Origin: Rhodanobacter denitrificans
Lineage (GTDB): Bacteria > Pseudomonadota > Gammaproteobacteria > Xanthomonadales > Rhodanobacteraceae
Assembly (NCBI RefSeq): GCF_000230695.2
Contig: NC_020541.1
Location: forward strand, 1,364,001-1,428,000
Reading direction: 5' to 3'
Length of the DNA stretch: 64,000 bases
Both the position numbers and the translations under genes were made by a program. Under the pieces are notes generated by a model, which saw only the letters and a program-made list of their open reading frames with translations, was not told the DNA's origin and made no database searches. Shown piece after piece: positions 1-10,135 of this stretch. How positions within the stretch are numbered: the stretch's first letter is position 1; every line of letters starts with the position of its first letter.

Positions 1-1017
1 ATCGGGCGCCTGCTGCAGCAGCGGCGCGAGCAGGCCGGCCAGCGGCGGCGGCAGCCGCTGGCGCGGCGCGGCGGCGACGATGTCGGCCAGCACCGAACCG
101 GCATCGACCGAGGCCAACTGGCCCGGATCGCCGAGCAGGATCAGTACCGCCGCGGGGCGCAGCGCCTGCAGCAGCTGGCGCATCATCGCCAGGTCCACCA
201 TCGACGCCTCGTCCACCACCACGATGTCCTCGGCCAGCGGGTTGTGCGGGCCGTGGCCGAAGCTGTCGTCCATCGGCCGGTAGCCGAGCAGGCGATGCAG
301 CGTGCGCGCCTCGGCGTGCGGGATGTGCGGCACGAAGTCGTGAAAACCGCTGCCCGGCAGGCTGGCCTGCAGTTCGGCCTTGCCCTTGGCGACGGCCTGC
401 GCCAGCCGCTGGGCGGCCTTGCCGGTGGGCGCGGCCAGCGCGATCGACGGCCACGCCGGCAACCCGCAGGCGTGCGCGTGGCGCAGCAGCATCAGCAGCA
501 TGCGCACCACGGTGGTGGTCTTGCCGGTGCCGGGGCCGCCGGTGAGCACGAAGAAACGCGCGCCGGGCACCGCGGCCACGGCGGCGCGCTGCCCGTCGGT
601 GGCGCCGCGCGGCATGCCGGCGAACAGCGTCGCCAGGTCGTCGGCGAGGGTATCGGCTGGAATCGGCAGCGTGCGTTGCGCGCAGCGCCGCAGGATTGCC
701 TCGGCGAGCTTCGCCTCGTGCTGCCAGTTGCGCCACAGGTAGAAGCGCCCCTGCGCATCGAGCACGAACGGGGTGAACGCGGTGCCGTCGCCGACCCAGT
801 CGTGCCGGCGCAGCGCCTCCAGGGCATCGGTATCGAGGTCGGCGCCGGTGTCCGGGTCGGCCAGCGCGGCGCAGGAATGGCCGTGGCCTTCGGCGCGGCT
901 GGCCGCACGCACGGCGGCGGCGAGCAAGGCGGAGCCGGTGCGCCCGAGTACCCATTGCGCCAGGCTCTGGTCGATCGCGCGCTCGTCGGCGGCGGCAGGC
1001 GGCAGCGGGCGGTTCAT
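1..1017 (-). CDS. recD: Exodeoxyribonuclease V alpha subunit RecD (partial, C-terminus beyond window)
   Basis: RecD is the 5'-3' helicase subunit of the RecBCD recombination and repair nuclease. The visible 339 codons begin MNRPLPPAAADERAIDQSLA, followed by a RecD N-terminal region and a superfamily 1 helicase core. Walker A is LTGGPGTGKTTT, and a Walker B-like VVVDEASMVD and a motif III-like LGDPGQLASVDAGS follow, all typical of RecD. The ATG at 1015-1017 overlaps the recB stop by ATGA, so translation is probably coupled. The gene runs off the left edge, and the C-terminal UvrD-like domain is not visible. Confidence 0.95.
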   Translation of the reverse strand, partial: MNRPLPPAAADERAIDQSLAQWVLGRTGSALLAAAVRAASRAEGHGHSCAALADPDTGADLDTDALEALRRHDWVGDGTAFTPFVLDAQGRFYLWRNWQHEAKLAEAILRRCAQRTLPIPADTLADDLATLFAGMPRGATDGQRAAVAAVPGARFFVLTGGPGTGKTTTVVRMLLMLLRHAHACGLPAWPSIALAAPTGKAAQRLAQAVAKGKAELQASLPGSGFHDFVPHIPHAEARTLHRLLGYRPMDDSFGHGPHNPLAEDIVVVDEASMVDLAMMRQLLQALRPAAVLILLGDPGQLASVDAGSVLADIVAAAPRQRLPPPLAGLLAPLLQQAPD

Positions 1018-4000
1018 GCCGCGGCCTCCTGCGCGCCGGCGAAGGCATCGTCGAGCGCCTCGACCAGCGCCGCCGGCCAGCGCCGCCGCCATACGCCCAG
1101 CCCGGGCGCCAGCCCCAGCGCGCGCACGAACAGGTACCAGCTTTCGCCGAGCTGGCGTTCGGCCGTATAGCCGTCCATTCTCTGACGCAGGTAGCGGTGC
1201 AGCGCCACGGTGTAGAGCAGCGCCTGCAGCGGGTAGTGGTGCGCGGCCATGGCCGCATCGAGCGGCTCGCCCCGGTAGTCGCCCAGCCGCGCGCCGAGCC
1301 AGTTGGTCTTGTAGTCGAGCACGTGGAAGCGGCCGTCCCAGGCGAAGATCAGGTCGGCGAAGCCGGTCAGCATGCCGTTCAGCGTGGTGGCATCCAGGCT
1401 GGCCGGGATCGCGTCGGCGTGGCCGTGGGCCGCGCAGATCCGACGCAGTGTCGCCAGCGGCACCTGCCGCACCGGGAACTGGAACTCGAACTCGGCGATG
1501 CGCTGCTTCGGCGCCAGGTCGAGCAGGCGCAGGCCGCCGCCCAGGTCGGCCTGGCGCGCGCGGTCGATCATCCGGCCCACGCGTTCGAGCGCTTCCTCGT
1601 GCGCCAGATGCGGCGCGGCGACCGCCTGCGCGCCGAGCTGGCGGTGCAGCAGCTGGCGCTGGTCGGGCCACAGCGGGCCGGGCTGCGCCAGCTCGAACAC
1701 CTGGTGCACGGCGTCGCCGAAGCGCGGGCCGCGCAACGGATGCAGCGCGAGCAGGCGGCCATCTTCGACCACCTCGTCCGCTTCGACCACCGGCTCTTCC
1801 GCGCCGGTTTCGTCGGCACTGCCGCTGTCGTCGATCAGCACGGCGGCGGCATGGCGGGTCAGCCCGCTGAAGCTGTGCAGCCACTGGAACGGCCGCAATG
1901 CCGGCAACGGCGCCTGGGCGGCGCGCGGCGCGGGGGCTTCGGCCGGCGGCCGGTAGCGGGTGAAGGTATCGGCGAACGGCGCGGCCAGGCGCATGCCGCC
2001 GAGTGCCGCGGCCATGGCGTCGAGCGAGGCTTCGCCCGCGGGCAGTGCCAGCTTCTGCCGGGCTTGCTCCAGCAGCAGGTCGATCGCGGCCCATTCCCAG
2101 GTCTGTGCATCGCCATCGGGCAGCGGGCCGCGGTCGACCCAGTACACGTGCACGGCGTGCACGGTGCGGGTCAGCGCCACGTAGAGCAGGCGCAGGCGCT
2201 CCTCCAGCTCCTCGCGGAAATGGCGCGCGCAGTGTTCGACGAAATGCGCTGAGCCCAGATCCACGCAGCGCTGGCCGGCATCGTCGTGGTAGCGCAGCAG
2301 CTTCGGCGCATAGCTGCCGCCCTGGCTGCGGATGCGCCACGCCAGCGGCAGGAACACGAGGGGAAACTCCAGCCCCTTGCTGGCGTGGATGGTCAGCAGC
2401 TGCACGCGGCGGGCGTCGCTCTCGATGCGCAGCTGGCGTTCGTCGGCCGCCTCGGCGTCGCCGTCGCCGCCTTCGCGGCGCATCTCCTGCAGCCAGGCGT
2501 ACAGGCCGTCCAGTCCTTGCCGCGCGCCTTCTTCCGCGGCGAGCAGCTCGCCGAGGTGGCGCAGGTCGGTGAGCACGCGCTCGCCTTCCGGCAGCGCCAG
2601 CAAGGCGGTGGCGCGCGCGGCCAGCAGTTCACCGACCAGCGCCAGCACGCCGCGGCTGCGCACCAGCGCGCGCCACGCCTCGAAGCGTTCCAGCTCGCGC
2701 TCGAACGCGGCGGGCTGCGCCTGCCACGCGTGGAACTGCTCCAGCGTGGCGCCGAGCAGGGTGGTGGCCAGCGCGCCGCGCACGGCCTGGTCGTCGTCGG
2801 CGTGCAGCACGGCGTACAGGATCAGCTCCAGCTCTCGCGCGACTTCGCCGGCGAAGATGTTGCCGCGGCCGCTGCCCACGCAGGGCACCCCGCGCGCGAC
2901 CAGCCGCTGGCGCAGCGCCACGACCTGGTTGTTGGTGGACAGCAGCACGGCGACGTCGCCGGGCGTCACCGGGCGGCCACCGATCGCCTGGCGCGGGTCG
3001 TTGAGCAGTTCCGCGATGCGGTTGGCGCAATCGTCCAGCGCCAGCGCCTCGAGGTCGCCGAGCGCGTCCAGCGGCTTGCCTTTCTTGTCGAGCGCGTCAC
3101 CGTGGAACGGGTGGAACACCAGCGGCTGCGCCACCGGCTGGCCGTCGACGGTGTACGGCTGCCCGTCCGCCTTGCCGGCCGGCGCGACCGGCTGGTAGCG
3201 GATCGGCAGCTGGCCGAAGCCGCCTTCGGTGTGGCCGTACCAGGCGTTCAGCGCTTCCACCAGGGCGCGGCTGGAGCGATGGTTAGTGCCCAGCGAGAAG
3301 CGCTGGCCGGCCTGTGCGCCGGCGCGCAGGTAGGCGGCGATGTCGCCGCCGCGGAAACTGTAGATGGCCTGCTTGGGATCGCCGATCATCACCAGCGTGC
3401 CGCGCTCGCGGTAGATCCGCTCGAAGATCGCGAACTGGCGCTGGTCGGTGTCCTGGAACTCGTCGATCAGGGCGACCGGGAAGGCGTCGAACAGGCGGTC
3501 GGCCAGCACCGCGTCGGCTGCCTCGCCGCACAGTCGCTGGTACACCGCATCGATGAGCATGGAGAAGGTCAGCACGTGGCGCTGGCGCGCGCGGCGCGGC
3601 ATTTCCTCGCGGCAGGCTTGCGCGGCGTCGGCGAGCACGGCGCCGCGGGTGAACACGTCGCGCAGGCCGAGCAGCGGGCGCAGTGCCTGCAGGGCCTTGA
3701 TCAGGGGATGGGTGTTGAGTGGTTCGGTGCTTTCCGGTGCTTCCTGTTCGAGTACGGCATCCGGCTCGAAAGTCTTGTCGAGCCTGGCGGCCAGGGTTTC
3801 CTCATCGTTGCTTTGCAAGGCGTCGGCGATCTTGCCGAGCCGGTTCGAGAGAGCCGTCTTGCGTGGGGCGTAGAGCGATTTGTCGCCGGCGAGTCGCCGC
3901 AGTTCGGCGATGCTTGCATCGGTGCACAAGGCGTCGAGCTGCCGTTCGAGTTCGGCCAGGCCACCGGCCTCGATGCGCGCGTCGGCGCTGTTGGCCAGCC

Positions 4001-4595
4001 CGCCGAGGTCGCGCAGCAGGCCTTCCGGCCCGTCCTTCAGCAGCAGCTCGGCCTCGCGCGGGTCGACCGCGCCGGTGAGGTAGCGGCGGCGCCAGAAGTC
4101 TTCCACGCATTCGCGCATCAGCTGCTGCTCGTCGAACAGCTGGTCGTCGGCGAACGCGGCGCCGCTCTGCAGCGGGTAGTCGCGCTGGATGCGCTGGCAC
4201 AGCGCGTGGATGGTCGACACCGGCGCGCGGTCGAGGTCGCTGCGGGCCAGCTGGATCCGGCGCAGCGCGAGGCGGACGCTGTCGGCGTCGGGGCACAGCG
4301 CGGCCAGCCAGCTTTCCAGCGGATCGACGCTGGCCGCGTCGCGCGCGGCGGCTTCGAGCAGACGCTCGGCCTCGACCAGGCGCCGGCGCAGGCGCTCGCG
4401 CAGTTCCTGCGCGGCGGCGTCGGTGAAGGTGGTCACCAGGATCTGCTCCACCCGCAGCCCGCGTTCGAGCAGCAGGCGCAGGTAGATCACGCCGATGTTC
4501 CAGGTCTTGCCGGTGCCGGCACTGGCCTCGATCAGCACGCGCCCGTGCAGCGGCATGGCGCGCCAGTCGAGCGGGGGCAGGGCGGCGGCGGTCAT
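1014..4595 (-). CDS. recB: Exodeoxyribonuclease V beta subunit RecB
   Basis: RecB is the 3'-5' helicase and nuclease subunit of RecBCD. The protein is 1193 aa, against about 1180 in E. coli. Walker A lies in IEASAGTGKTWN near residues 22-32. The UvrD-like core contains DEFQDTD, GDPKQAIYSFRGGD and LYVALTR, and the C-terminal nuclease motif DYKTNW sits near residue 1095 (E. coli DYKSNW), so both activities look intact. I chose the ATG at 4595 (MTAAALPPLDW) because it overlaps the recC stop by ATGA; the reading frame stays open further upstream but reads through recC. It is the middle gene of recC-recB-recD. Confidence 0.96.
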   Translation of the reverse strand: MTAAALPPLDWRAMPLHGRVLIEASAGTGKTWNIGVIYLRLLLERGLRVEQILVTTFTDAAAQELRERLRRRLVEAERLLEAAARDAASVDPLESWLAALCPDADSVRLALRRIQLARSDLDRAPVSTIHALCQRIQRDYPLQSGAAFADDQLFDEQQLMRECVEDFWRRRYLTGAVDPREAELLLKDGPEGLLRDLGGLANSADARIEAGGLAELERQLDALCTDASIAELRRLAGDKSLYAPRKTALSNRLGKIADALQSNDEETLAARLDKTFEPDAVLEQEAPESTEPLNTHPLIKALQALRPLLGLRDVFTRGAVLADAAQACREEMPRRARQRHVLTFSMLIDAVYQRLCGEAADAVLADRLFDAFPVALIDEFQDTDQRQFAIFERIYRERGTLVMIGDPKQAIYSFRGGDIAAYLRAGAQAGQRFSLGTNHRSSRALVEALNAWYGHTEGGFGQLPIRYQPVAPAGKADGQPYTVDGQPVAQPLVFHPFHGDALDKKGKPLDALGDLEALALDDCANRIAELLNDPRQAIGGRPVTPGDVAVLLSTNNQVVALRQRLVARGVPCVGSGRGNIFAGEVARELELILYAVLHADDDQAVRGALATTLLGATLEQFHAWQAQPAAFERELERFEAWRALVRSRGVLALVGELLAARATALLALPEGERVLTDLRHLGELLAAEEGARQGLDGLYAWLQEMRREGGDGDAEAADERQLRIESDARRVQLLTIHASKGLEFPLVFLPLAWRIRSQGGSYAPKLLRYHDDAGQRCVDLGSAHFVEHCARHFREELEERLRLLYVALTRTVHAVHVYWVDRGPLPDGDAQTWEWAAIDLLLEQARQKLALPAGEASLDAMAAALGGMRLAAPFADTFTRYRPPAEAPAPRAAQAPLPALRPFQWLHSFSGLTRHAAAVLIDDSGSADETGAEEPVVEADEVVEDGRLLALHPLRGPRFGDAVHQVFELAQPGPLWPDQRQLLHRQLGAQAVAAPHLAHEEALERVGRMIDRARQADLGGGLRLLDLAPKQRIAEFEFQFPVRQVPLATLRRICAAHGHADAIPASLDATTLNGMLTGFADLIFAWDGRFHVLDYKTNWLGARLGDYRGEPLDAAMAAHHYPLQALLYTVALHRYLRQRMDGYTAERQLGESWYLFVRALGLAPGLGVWRRRWPAALVEALDDAFAGAQEAAA

Positions 4596-7500
4596 GGCTG
4601 GGTGTCCTGCGTGACTTTCATCAAGGTCGTGCGCTGCGGGTCGAGCACGCCGCAGACCAGCTCGGTGGCGGCGACGAAGGCGCGATGGGCCGGGCTCTCC
4701 ACGTCGAACAGCTCCAGGCCGCGGCTGAGCAGGGCCGCGTAGCCGGGCGCGTAGTCGCGTTCGCCGGGGTTGAAGCCGTCGCCTTCCCACGCCGCGGCCG
4801 CCCTGGCCAGGCGGTTCTCTGGCTCGTTGCCGGCCCAGGCCTGCGCGGCGCGCGGGAAGAACAGCAGCGGCCGCTGTGCGGCGGCCCGATACGCCTCGAC
4901 CAGGCGGCGCAGGCCGTGGCGCAGTTGCTCGCCCTCCTGCGCGCGGATGGTGTCGAGCATGCCCGCCGCCTGGGCCACCAGCACGCTGCTGCCGCCTTGC
5001 GTGCGCCGGACCTGCTCCAGCAGCGTGGCCTGCAGGGGCGCGCCGTCGCCGGCACGGGCCAGTTGCAGGCAGGCCCAGTCGAGGTAGAAGTCCAGCAGGT
5101 CCTTCAGGTTGGCGGCGCGCCCCGGGCGGGCGTCGAACCACAGCAGCATGCCGTCGGCGCCGCGGAATACGCGGTCGACCGTGCCGCTCAGGCGCAGGCC
5201 GTCGCCGAGGTCCAGCTCGATCGCCTGGGGCTGCGCCTGCGCGCCGGCGTCGGCGAACAGCGGCTGCGCCTGCGCCAGCAGGGGGCGCAGCGCGTCGCGC
5301 AGTTGCGTCCAGGTCCGCTCGCCGACCGCGCCGCCGGCCAGCATGCCGGAGCGGGCGAGCCATGCCGGCGGTTCGGCGGGCAGTTCGGCGCGGCCGGCGG
5401 CGAGCGCGTCGAACAGCAGGCGGTGGTCGACCCGCTCGATTTTTTCCAGCGGCGTCTCCAGCGGCTCGCGATCCGGCCAGCCGCGGTCGTCCAGCGCCTG
5501 CAGGCTGATGCCCTGGCCGCGCAGCAGGGCGTCCCGCGCGGGGTCGCGCCAGAAGCGCCTGAGCGTGCCGAGGGTGATCTCGCCGGCCCCGGTTTCCGGC
5601 GTGGTCGCCGGCGCGTCGAGGAAGGGCGGCGTGCCGGCGCTGATCGATGCGGCGGCGAGGAACGCCGGCTCGTACGAGAACAGCCGCGGATCGTGCCGGG
5701 GTTGGCCCTCGGCATCACGCTCGTAGTAGCGCGCGTCGAACGGCTGCAGCGGGTGGCGCACGCGCCACGGCCGCTCGGCTGTTTCGTCACCGGCGAGGCC
5801 GTGCTGTTCGTCGAGGAACTGCAGCAGCTCGGCCAGCGGTGCGGCGGGGTTGCGCGGCTTGCCGTCGCGCATGCCTTCGCCGACGTAGCTCACGTGCAGC
5901 GCGTCGCGCGCCGACATCAGCGCTTCCAGGAACAGGTAGCGATCCTCGCTGCGCGTGTCGCGGTCGCCGCGGCGCGGCTGGGCGAGGATCTGGTTGAGGC
6001 CGGCGTCGTGGCCGGGGCGCGGGAACTCGCCTTCGTTCATGCCGAGCAGGCAGACCACGCGGAACGGGATCGAGCGCTGCGGCACCAGCCCGCAGAAGGT
6101 CACCCCGCCGAGCAGGAAGGCCTGGCGTTCCGGCACCACCTCGAGCGCGCCGCGCAGCGCCTCGCGCACCACGCTCCACGGCAGCAGGGTGTCGATGCCG
6201 GCCTCGGCGGCCTGGCCGGCGAGGCCGGCGACGAGCCGGCGCAGGGCGTCGAGCGCGTTCTGTTCGGCGGCGTCGCGCGGGTCGGCGAGGAACAGCGCTT
6301 CGAGCCGCTCCAGCAGCCACGCGCTCCATGCGGCCAGCGGACGCGCGCCGGCGAAGGCGTGGCGCAGCTGGCGCAGTTCGCCGAGCAGGCGGTCGAGCTG
6401 GCCCAGCGCCTCCACCGCGTTGCCGGCGACGCCTTCCAGCGGCAGGATGCCATCGAGCAGGCCGTCGCCGCCGTCCTGGCCCGCGATCAGCCCGGCGTAC
6501 ATGCGGTCGAAGCCGAACTGCCACGAGTTCGCGTCGACTGCTGCTGCGCCGGCCTCGGCCTTCATCGCGGCATCCAGGCCCCAGGCCACGCGGGCGCGGC
6601 GCAGCCAGCGTTCCAGCGCGTCGCGCCCGCCGGCGTCGAGCGCGAAGCGCCGCGCCACCGCCGGCACGTCGAGGAAGTTCAGCACCTCGCTGACCGTGAA
6701 GCGGCTCTCGGCCAGGTCCAGCACCTGCGCGAACGCGCTCATCAGCGGGTGCGCATGCGCCAGCCCGACATCGGCCAGGTGCCAGGGCAGGTGCAGCGGG
6801 TCGTGCCGGTACTGCGCCGGCTCGCCGAACACCGCGGCGAGGTACGGCGCGTAGGCGCCGATGTCCGGCGCCATCACCACGATGTCGCGGTGCTGCAGGC
6901 TGGGGTCGTCGGCGAGGCAGCGCAGCAGGGCGTTCTTCAGCACTTCCAGTTCGCGCAGGCGGGTGTGGCAGACGTGCACGCGCAGGCTGGCGTCGTGGCG
7001 CAGCGCGGGCAGGATGTCCTCCAGCGCCGCCCCGTCCACCTGTTGCGCGCGGATCGGCGCGCCGACCAGCTCCGGCTGCAGGCAGCGGATGCTCGACTGC
7101 AGCCGGGCGAGCAGCGAGGTGGCGTCGTCGAGCGGTTCGGCCTCGTCGAGCGGGTCGCGCTCGTCGAGCGCATCGCACTCGTCCAGGGTGAGGCAGAAAT
7201 CCTGCGCGATGCGACCGAGGGCGACCAGCAGCGGGTGGCCGACCTCGTAGTACAGCGCCTCCGGGTCGTCCGCGTGGGTGAGCAGGAAGCGTTGCCGGCG
7301 CAGGTAGACCCAGTGCTCGCGGCAGGGGTCGGGAAAATACAGGTGCACTGGCGCGTGCAGCGCGGTCGCCTGCAGTGCCGCCAGCACGTCCGGCGGCAGG
7401 TGGCTGACGCCGAACACGTGCAGCGGCGGCTCGCCGGCCAGCGCATTGCCGGTACGCAGGGCCTGCAGCAGGGCGGCACTGCGCTGCGCGCGGTGCGGCC

Positions 7501-8047
7501 GCGGGATGGCGGCGCGCAGCCGCTGCCACAGCGCGGCCTGCCAGTCGCCGGCGTGCCGTGCGGGGTGCTGTTCCCAGTCGAGGATCCAGTCCGGCCGGTA
7601 GATCAGGTACTGGGTGTACAGGCCGGCCAAGTGCTCGGCGAGCTGGAAGCTGCGCCGCGCCGCGTCGTCGCCGGACAGGTAGGCCGCCACTTCCGGCGCC
7701 TGCAGCGCGGGCAGCGCCATCAGCAGGCGCCAGCGCAGCAACTCGTGCCGGTAGGCGCCGCCGATCAGCGCCTCGTCGCCCAGCGCCCGGCGCGCCGCGC
7801 GCTCGAACCACTGCCACGGCAGGATCATCTCGAGGTTGGCGGCGATGCCATGGCCGCCATGCGGGCCACGGCGTTGCGCCAGGTGGCCGAGCAGCCAGCG
7901 CCGCAACCCCGGGTGCGCCACCACCACGGTCTGCGCGGCCAGCGGATTGGCCGGGCGCTGTGCTTCGAGCTGCAGCGCCAGCGCGTCGGCCAGCCGCTCG
8001 GTGCGGCTGCCGCGGTGGACGATCAGCCCGTCTGGGTTGTCCCTCAT
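4592..8047 (-). CDS. recC: Exodeoxyribonuclease V gamma subunit RecC
   Basis: RecC is the Chi-recognising scaffold subunit of RecBCD. The 1151-aa protein (E. coli 1122) starts MRDNPDGLIVHRGSRTERLA. It shows the RecC features of a degenerate helicase fold, including MILPWQWFERAAR, SFQLAEHLAGLYTQYLIYRP and CLLGMNEGEFPR, with no working Walker A. A purine-rich AGGAAGG lies immediately upstream of the chosen ATG; an in-frame ATG 13 codons upstream (MLCGLRRPGQEG) is an alternative start. It is the first gene of the minus-strand recCBD unit and diverges from the YCII gene. Confidence 0.95.
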   Translation of the reverse strand: MRDNPDGLIVHRGSRTERLADALALQLEAQRPANPLAAQTVVVAHPGLRRWLLGHLAQRRGPHGGHGIAANLEMILPWQWFERAARRALGDEALIGGAYRHELLRWRLLMALPALQAPEVAAYLSGDDAARRSFQLAEHLAGLYTQYLIYRPDWILDWEQHPARHAGDWQAALWQRLRAAIPRPHRAQRSAALLQALRTGNALAGEPPLHVFGVSHLPPDVLAALQATALHAPVHLYFPDPCREHWVYLRRQRFLLTHADDPEALYYEVGHPLLVALGRIAQDFCLTLDECDALDERDPLDEAEPLDDATSLLARLQSSIRCLQPELVGAPIRAQQVDGAALEDILPALRHDASLRVHVCHTRLRELEVLKNALLRCLADDPSLQHRDIVVMAPDIGAYAPYLAAVFGEPAQYRHDPLHLPWHLADVGLAHAHPLMSAFAQVLDLAESRFTVSEVLNFLDVPAVARRFALDAGGRDALERWLRRARVAWGLDAAMKAEAGAAAVDANSWQFGFDRMYAGLIAGQDGGDGLLDGILPLEGVAGNAVEALGQLDRLLGELRQLRHAFAGARPLAAWSAWLLERLEALFLADPRDAAEQNALDALRRLVAGLAGQAAEAGIDTLLPWSVVREALRGALEVVPERQAFLLGGVTFCGLVPQRSIPFRVVCLLGMNEGEFPRPGHDAGLNQILAQPRRGDRDTRSEDRYLFLEALMSARDALHVSYVGEGMRDGKPRNPAAPLAELLQFLDEQHGLAGDETAERPWRVRHPLQPFDARYYERDAEGQPRHDPRLFSYEPAFLAAASISAGTPPFLDAPATTPETGAGEITLGTLRRFWRDPARDALLRGQGISLQALDDRGWPDREPLETPLEKIERVDHRLLFDALAAGRAELPAEPPAWLARSGMLAGGAVGERTWTQLRDALRPLLAQAQPLFADAGAQAQPQAIELDLGDGLRLSGTVDRVFRGADGMLLWFDARPGRAANLKDLLDFYLDWACLQLARAGDGAPLQATLLEQVRRTQGGSSVLVAQAAGMLDTIRAQEGEQLRHGLRRLVEAYRAAAQRPLLFFPRAAQAWAGNEPENRLARAAAAWEGDGFNPGERDYAPGYAALLSRGLELFDVESPAHRAFVAATELVCGVLDPQRTTLMKVTQDTQP

Positions 8048-8196
8048 GCCTTCCTGCCCCGGTCGACGCAACCCGCACAGCATACCGAGCCATGGCGCAT
8101 CGTTTGCGACCTGTCGATCCGCCGGCCTGCCGTTCGTCGTTCGCACAGAGCCGGAGTGGTCTGCCTGGCTCCCACCCGTTCGAAGGAGACACGACG

Positions 8197-8616
8197 ATGC
8201 GCTGCATGGTGATAGTGAAGGCGAGCCCGGACTCGGAAGCCGGCGTGATGCCCAGCGAGCCACTGCTGACCGCGATGGGCCAATACAACGAGGAGCTGGT
8301 GAAGGCCGGCATCATGCTCGCGGGCGAGGGCCTGCAACCCAGTTCGAAGGGCGTGCGGGTGAAGTTCTCGGGCCGCGCGCGCACGGTGACCGACGGGCCG
8401 TTCGCGGAAACCAGGGAGCTGATTGCCGGCTTCTGGCTGTGGCAGGTGAAGTCGATGCAGGAGGCGATCGAATGGCTCAAGCGTGCGCCGTTCGACGACG
8501 ATGCCGAGATCGAGATCCGCCAGGTTTTCGAGGCCGAGGATTTCGGCACCGAGCTCACCCCCGAACTGCGCGAACAGGAGGAACGGCTGCGCGCGCAGCT
8601 CGCCACGAAGACATGA
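8197..8616 (+). CDS. YCII-related (DGPF) domain protein
   Basis: This is a small 139-aa cytosolic protein of the YCII/DGPF family with a dimeric alpha-beta fold of unknown reaction. It carries the family hallmark TVTDGPFAETRELIAGFWL and starts MRCMVIVKASPDSEAG. The start is supported by AAGGAG at about 8184, eight bases upstream. DGPF proteins are repeatedly encoded beside ECF sigma factors with long C-terminal extensions, which is the arrangement here (next gene, 126 bp downstream). A role in signalling with that sigma factor is inferred from context only. Confidence 0.88.
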   Translation: MRCMVIVKASPDSEAGVMPSEPLLTAMGQYNEELVKAGIMLAGEGLQPSSKGVRVKFSGRARTVTDGPFAETRELIAGFWLWQVKSMQEAIEWLKRAPFDDDAEIEIRQVFEAEDFGTELTPELREQEERLRAQLATKT

Positions 8617-8742
8617 GCCGGGTCCGGCGCGGACGCGCCGGGAGGCGCTGGTCGCGCGGCGGATGATGCCGGCCGGGAGGTGGGAAAGCAGGCGTGACTT
8701 CCGGCCTTGCGCGGGCATCGCGGGGATGCTGTGATCGGTCGC

Positions 8743-10020
8743 ATGAGCGCGACCGACACCCATCGCACCATCGACGCCGTCTGGCGGATCGAATCGGCCC
8801 GGTTGATCGCCGGCCTCGCCCGCATGCTGCGCGACGTCGGCCTGGCCGAGGAGCTGGCGCAGGACGCGCTGGTGGTGGCGCTGGAGCAGTGGCCGCAGAG
8901 CGGCGTGCCGGACAACCCCGGCGCGTGGCTGATGACCACCGCGAAGCATCGCGCGATCGACCGGCTGCGCCGCAGCAAGCTGCTCGAACGCAAGCACGAA
9001 CAACTGATGCACGAGCTGGAACACGAGCAGGAACATGCAAGAGCCGCCGACGAGGCGGCGCTGGACGATCCGTTCGGCGACGACCTGCTGCGGCTGATCT
9101 TCACCGCCTGCCACCCGCTGCTGTCGATGGAGGCGCGCGTGGCGCTGACCCTGCGCCTGCTCGGCGGCCTGACCACGGAGGAGATCGCGCGCGCCTTCCT
9201 GGTGCCCGAGCCGACCATCGCGCAGCGCATCGTGCGCGCCAAGCGCAGCCTGGCCAAGGCCGCGGTGGCCTACGAGGTGCCCCGCGGCGAGGAGATTGCC
9301 GCACGCCTTTCCTCGGTGCTCGGGGTGATCTACCTGATCTTCAACGAGGGCTATTCGGCCACCGCCGGCGACGACTGGATGCGCCCGGCCTTGTGCGAGG
9401 ACGCCCTGCGCCTGGGCCGGGTACTGGCCGGCCTGATGCCGCGCGAACCCGAAGTGCATGGCCTGGTGGCGCTGATGGAGCTGCAGGCCTCGCGGTCGCG
9501 CGCGCGGGTGGATGCATGCGGCGAGCCGATCCTGCTGCTGGAGCAGGACCGGTCATTGTGGGACCGGCTGCTGATCCACCGCGGCCTGGCCGCGCTGGAG
9601 CGGGCCGGGAAGCTGGGCGGCGCGCTGGGGCCGTATGCGCTGCAGGCGGCGATCGCCGCCTGCCACGCGCGCGCCTTCACCGGCGAGGAGACCGATTGGC
9701 CTGGCATCGCGGCGCTGTATCGAACCCTAGCCCGGGTGATGCCCTCGCCTGTCGTGGAACTCAACCGCGCGGTGGCTGTGGGCATGGCCGGCGGCGCGGT
9801 GGCGGGTCTGGAACTGGTCGATGCGCTGGTCGACGAGCCGAGCCTCAAGCGATACCACCTGCTGCCCGCGGTGCGCGGCGACCTGCTGGTCCGGCTGGGG
9901 CGTGTCGACGAGGCGCGCCGGGAGTTCGAGCGGGCCGCCGCGCTGGCCATGAACCGGCGCGAGCGCGAGCTGATGCGCAAGCGCGCCCAGGCCTGCGGGG
10001 AGAGTACGTCGTCCGGGTGA
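8743..10020 (+). CDS. ECF RNA polymerase sigma factor with C-terminal DUF6596/TPR-like extension (ECF42 type)
   Basis: This is a 425-aa extracytoplasmic-function sigma factor. Sigma region 2 is about residues 5-80 (IESARLIAGLARMLRDVGLA, NPGAWLMTTAKHRAIDRLRR). Sigma region 4 is about 110-170 (HPLLSMEARVALTLRLLGGL, EPTIAQRIVRAKRSLAKA). A roughly 240-residue extension follows with the family-typical VIYLIFNEGYSATAG and VELNRAVAVGMAGG, which replaces a classical anti-sigma factor in this group. I chose the ATG of MSATDTHRTIDAVWRIES because homologues begin close to this motif; a GTG at 8731 and further upstream codons are also open. The DGPF gene upstream is the usual genomic partner. Its target promoters are unknown. 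Confidence 0.9.
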   Translation: MSATDTHRTIDAVWRIESARLIAGLARMLRDVGLAEELAQDALVVALEQWPQSGVPDNPGAWLMTTAKHRAIDRLRRSKLLERKHEQLMHELEHEQEHARAADEAALDDPFGDDLLRLIFTACHPLLSMEARVALTLRLLGGLTTEEIARAFLVPEPTIAQRIVRAKRSLAKAAVAYEVPRGEEIAARLSSVLGVIYLIFNEGYSATAGDDWMRPALCEDALRLGRVLAGLMPREPEVHGLVALMELQASRSRARVDACGEPILLLEQDRSLWDRLLIHRGLAALERAGKLGGALGPYALQAAIAACHARAFTGEETDWPGIAALYRTLARVMPSPVVELNRAVAVGMAGGAVAGLELVDALVDEPSLKRYHLLPAVRGDLLVRLGRVDEARREFERAAALAMNRRERELMRKRAQACGESTSSG

Positions 10021-10135
10021 ACGAGGCTGCCCGTGCACGCCGACGCAACGCGTGATGGATTAATGCGTGCTCCCGTGATGAAGTATGACGACGGTCGATG
10101 TACCGTCGGTTCGTTCGAGGGGTATCCGCAGGCGG

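Noticed and set aside
4685..8212. A long plus-strand open frame over recC
   Set aside because: Antisense shadow of recC with low-complexity composition.
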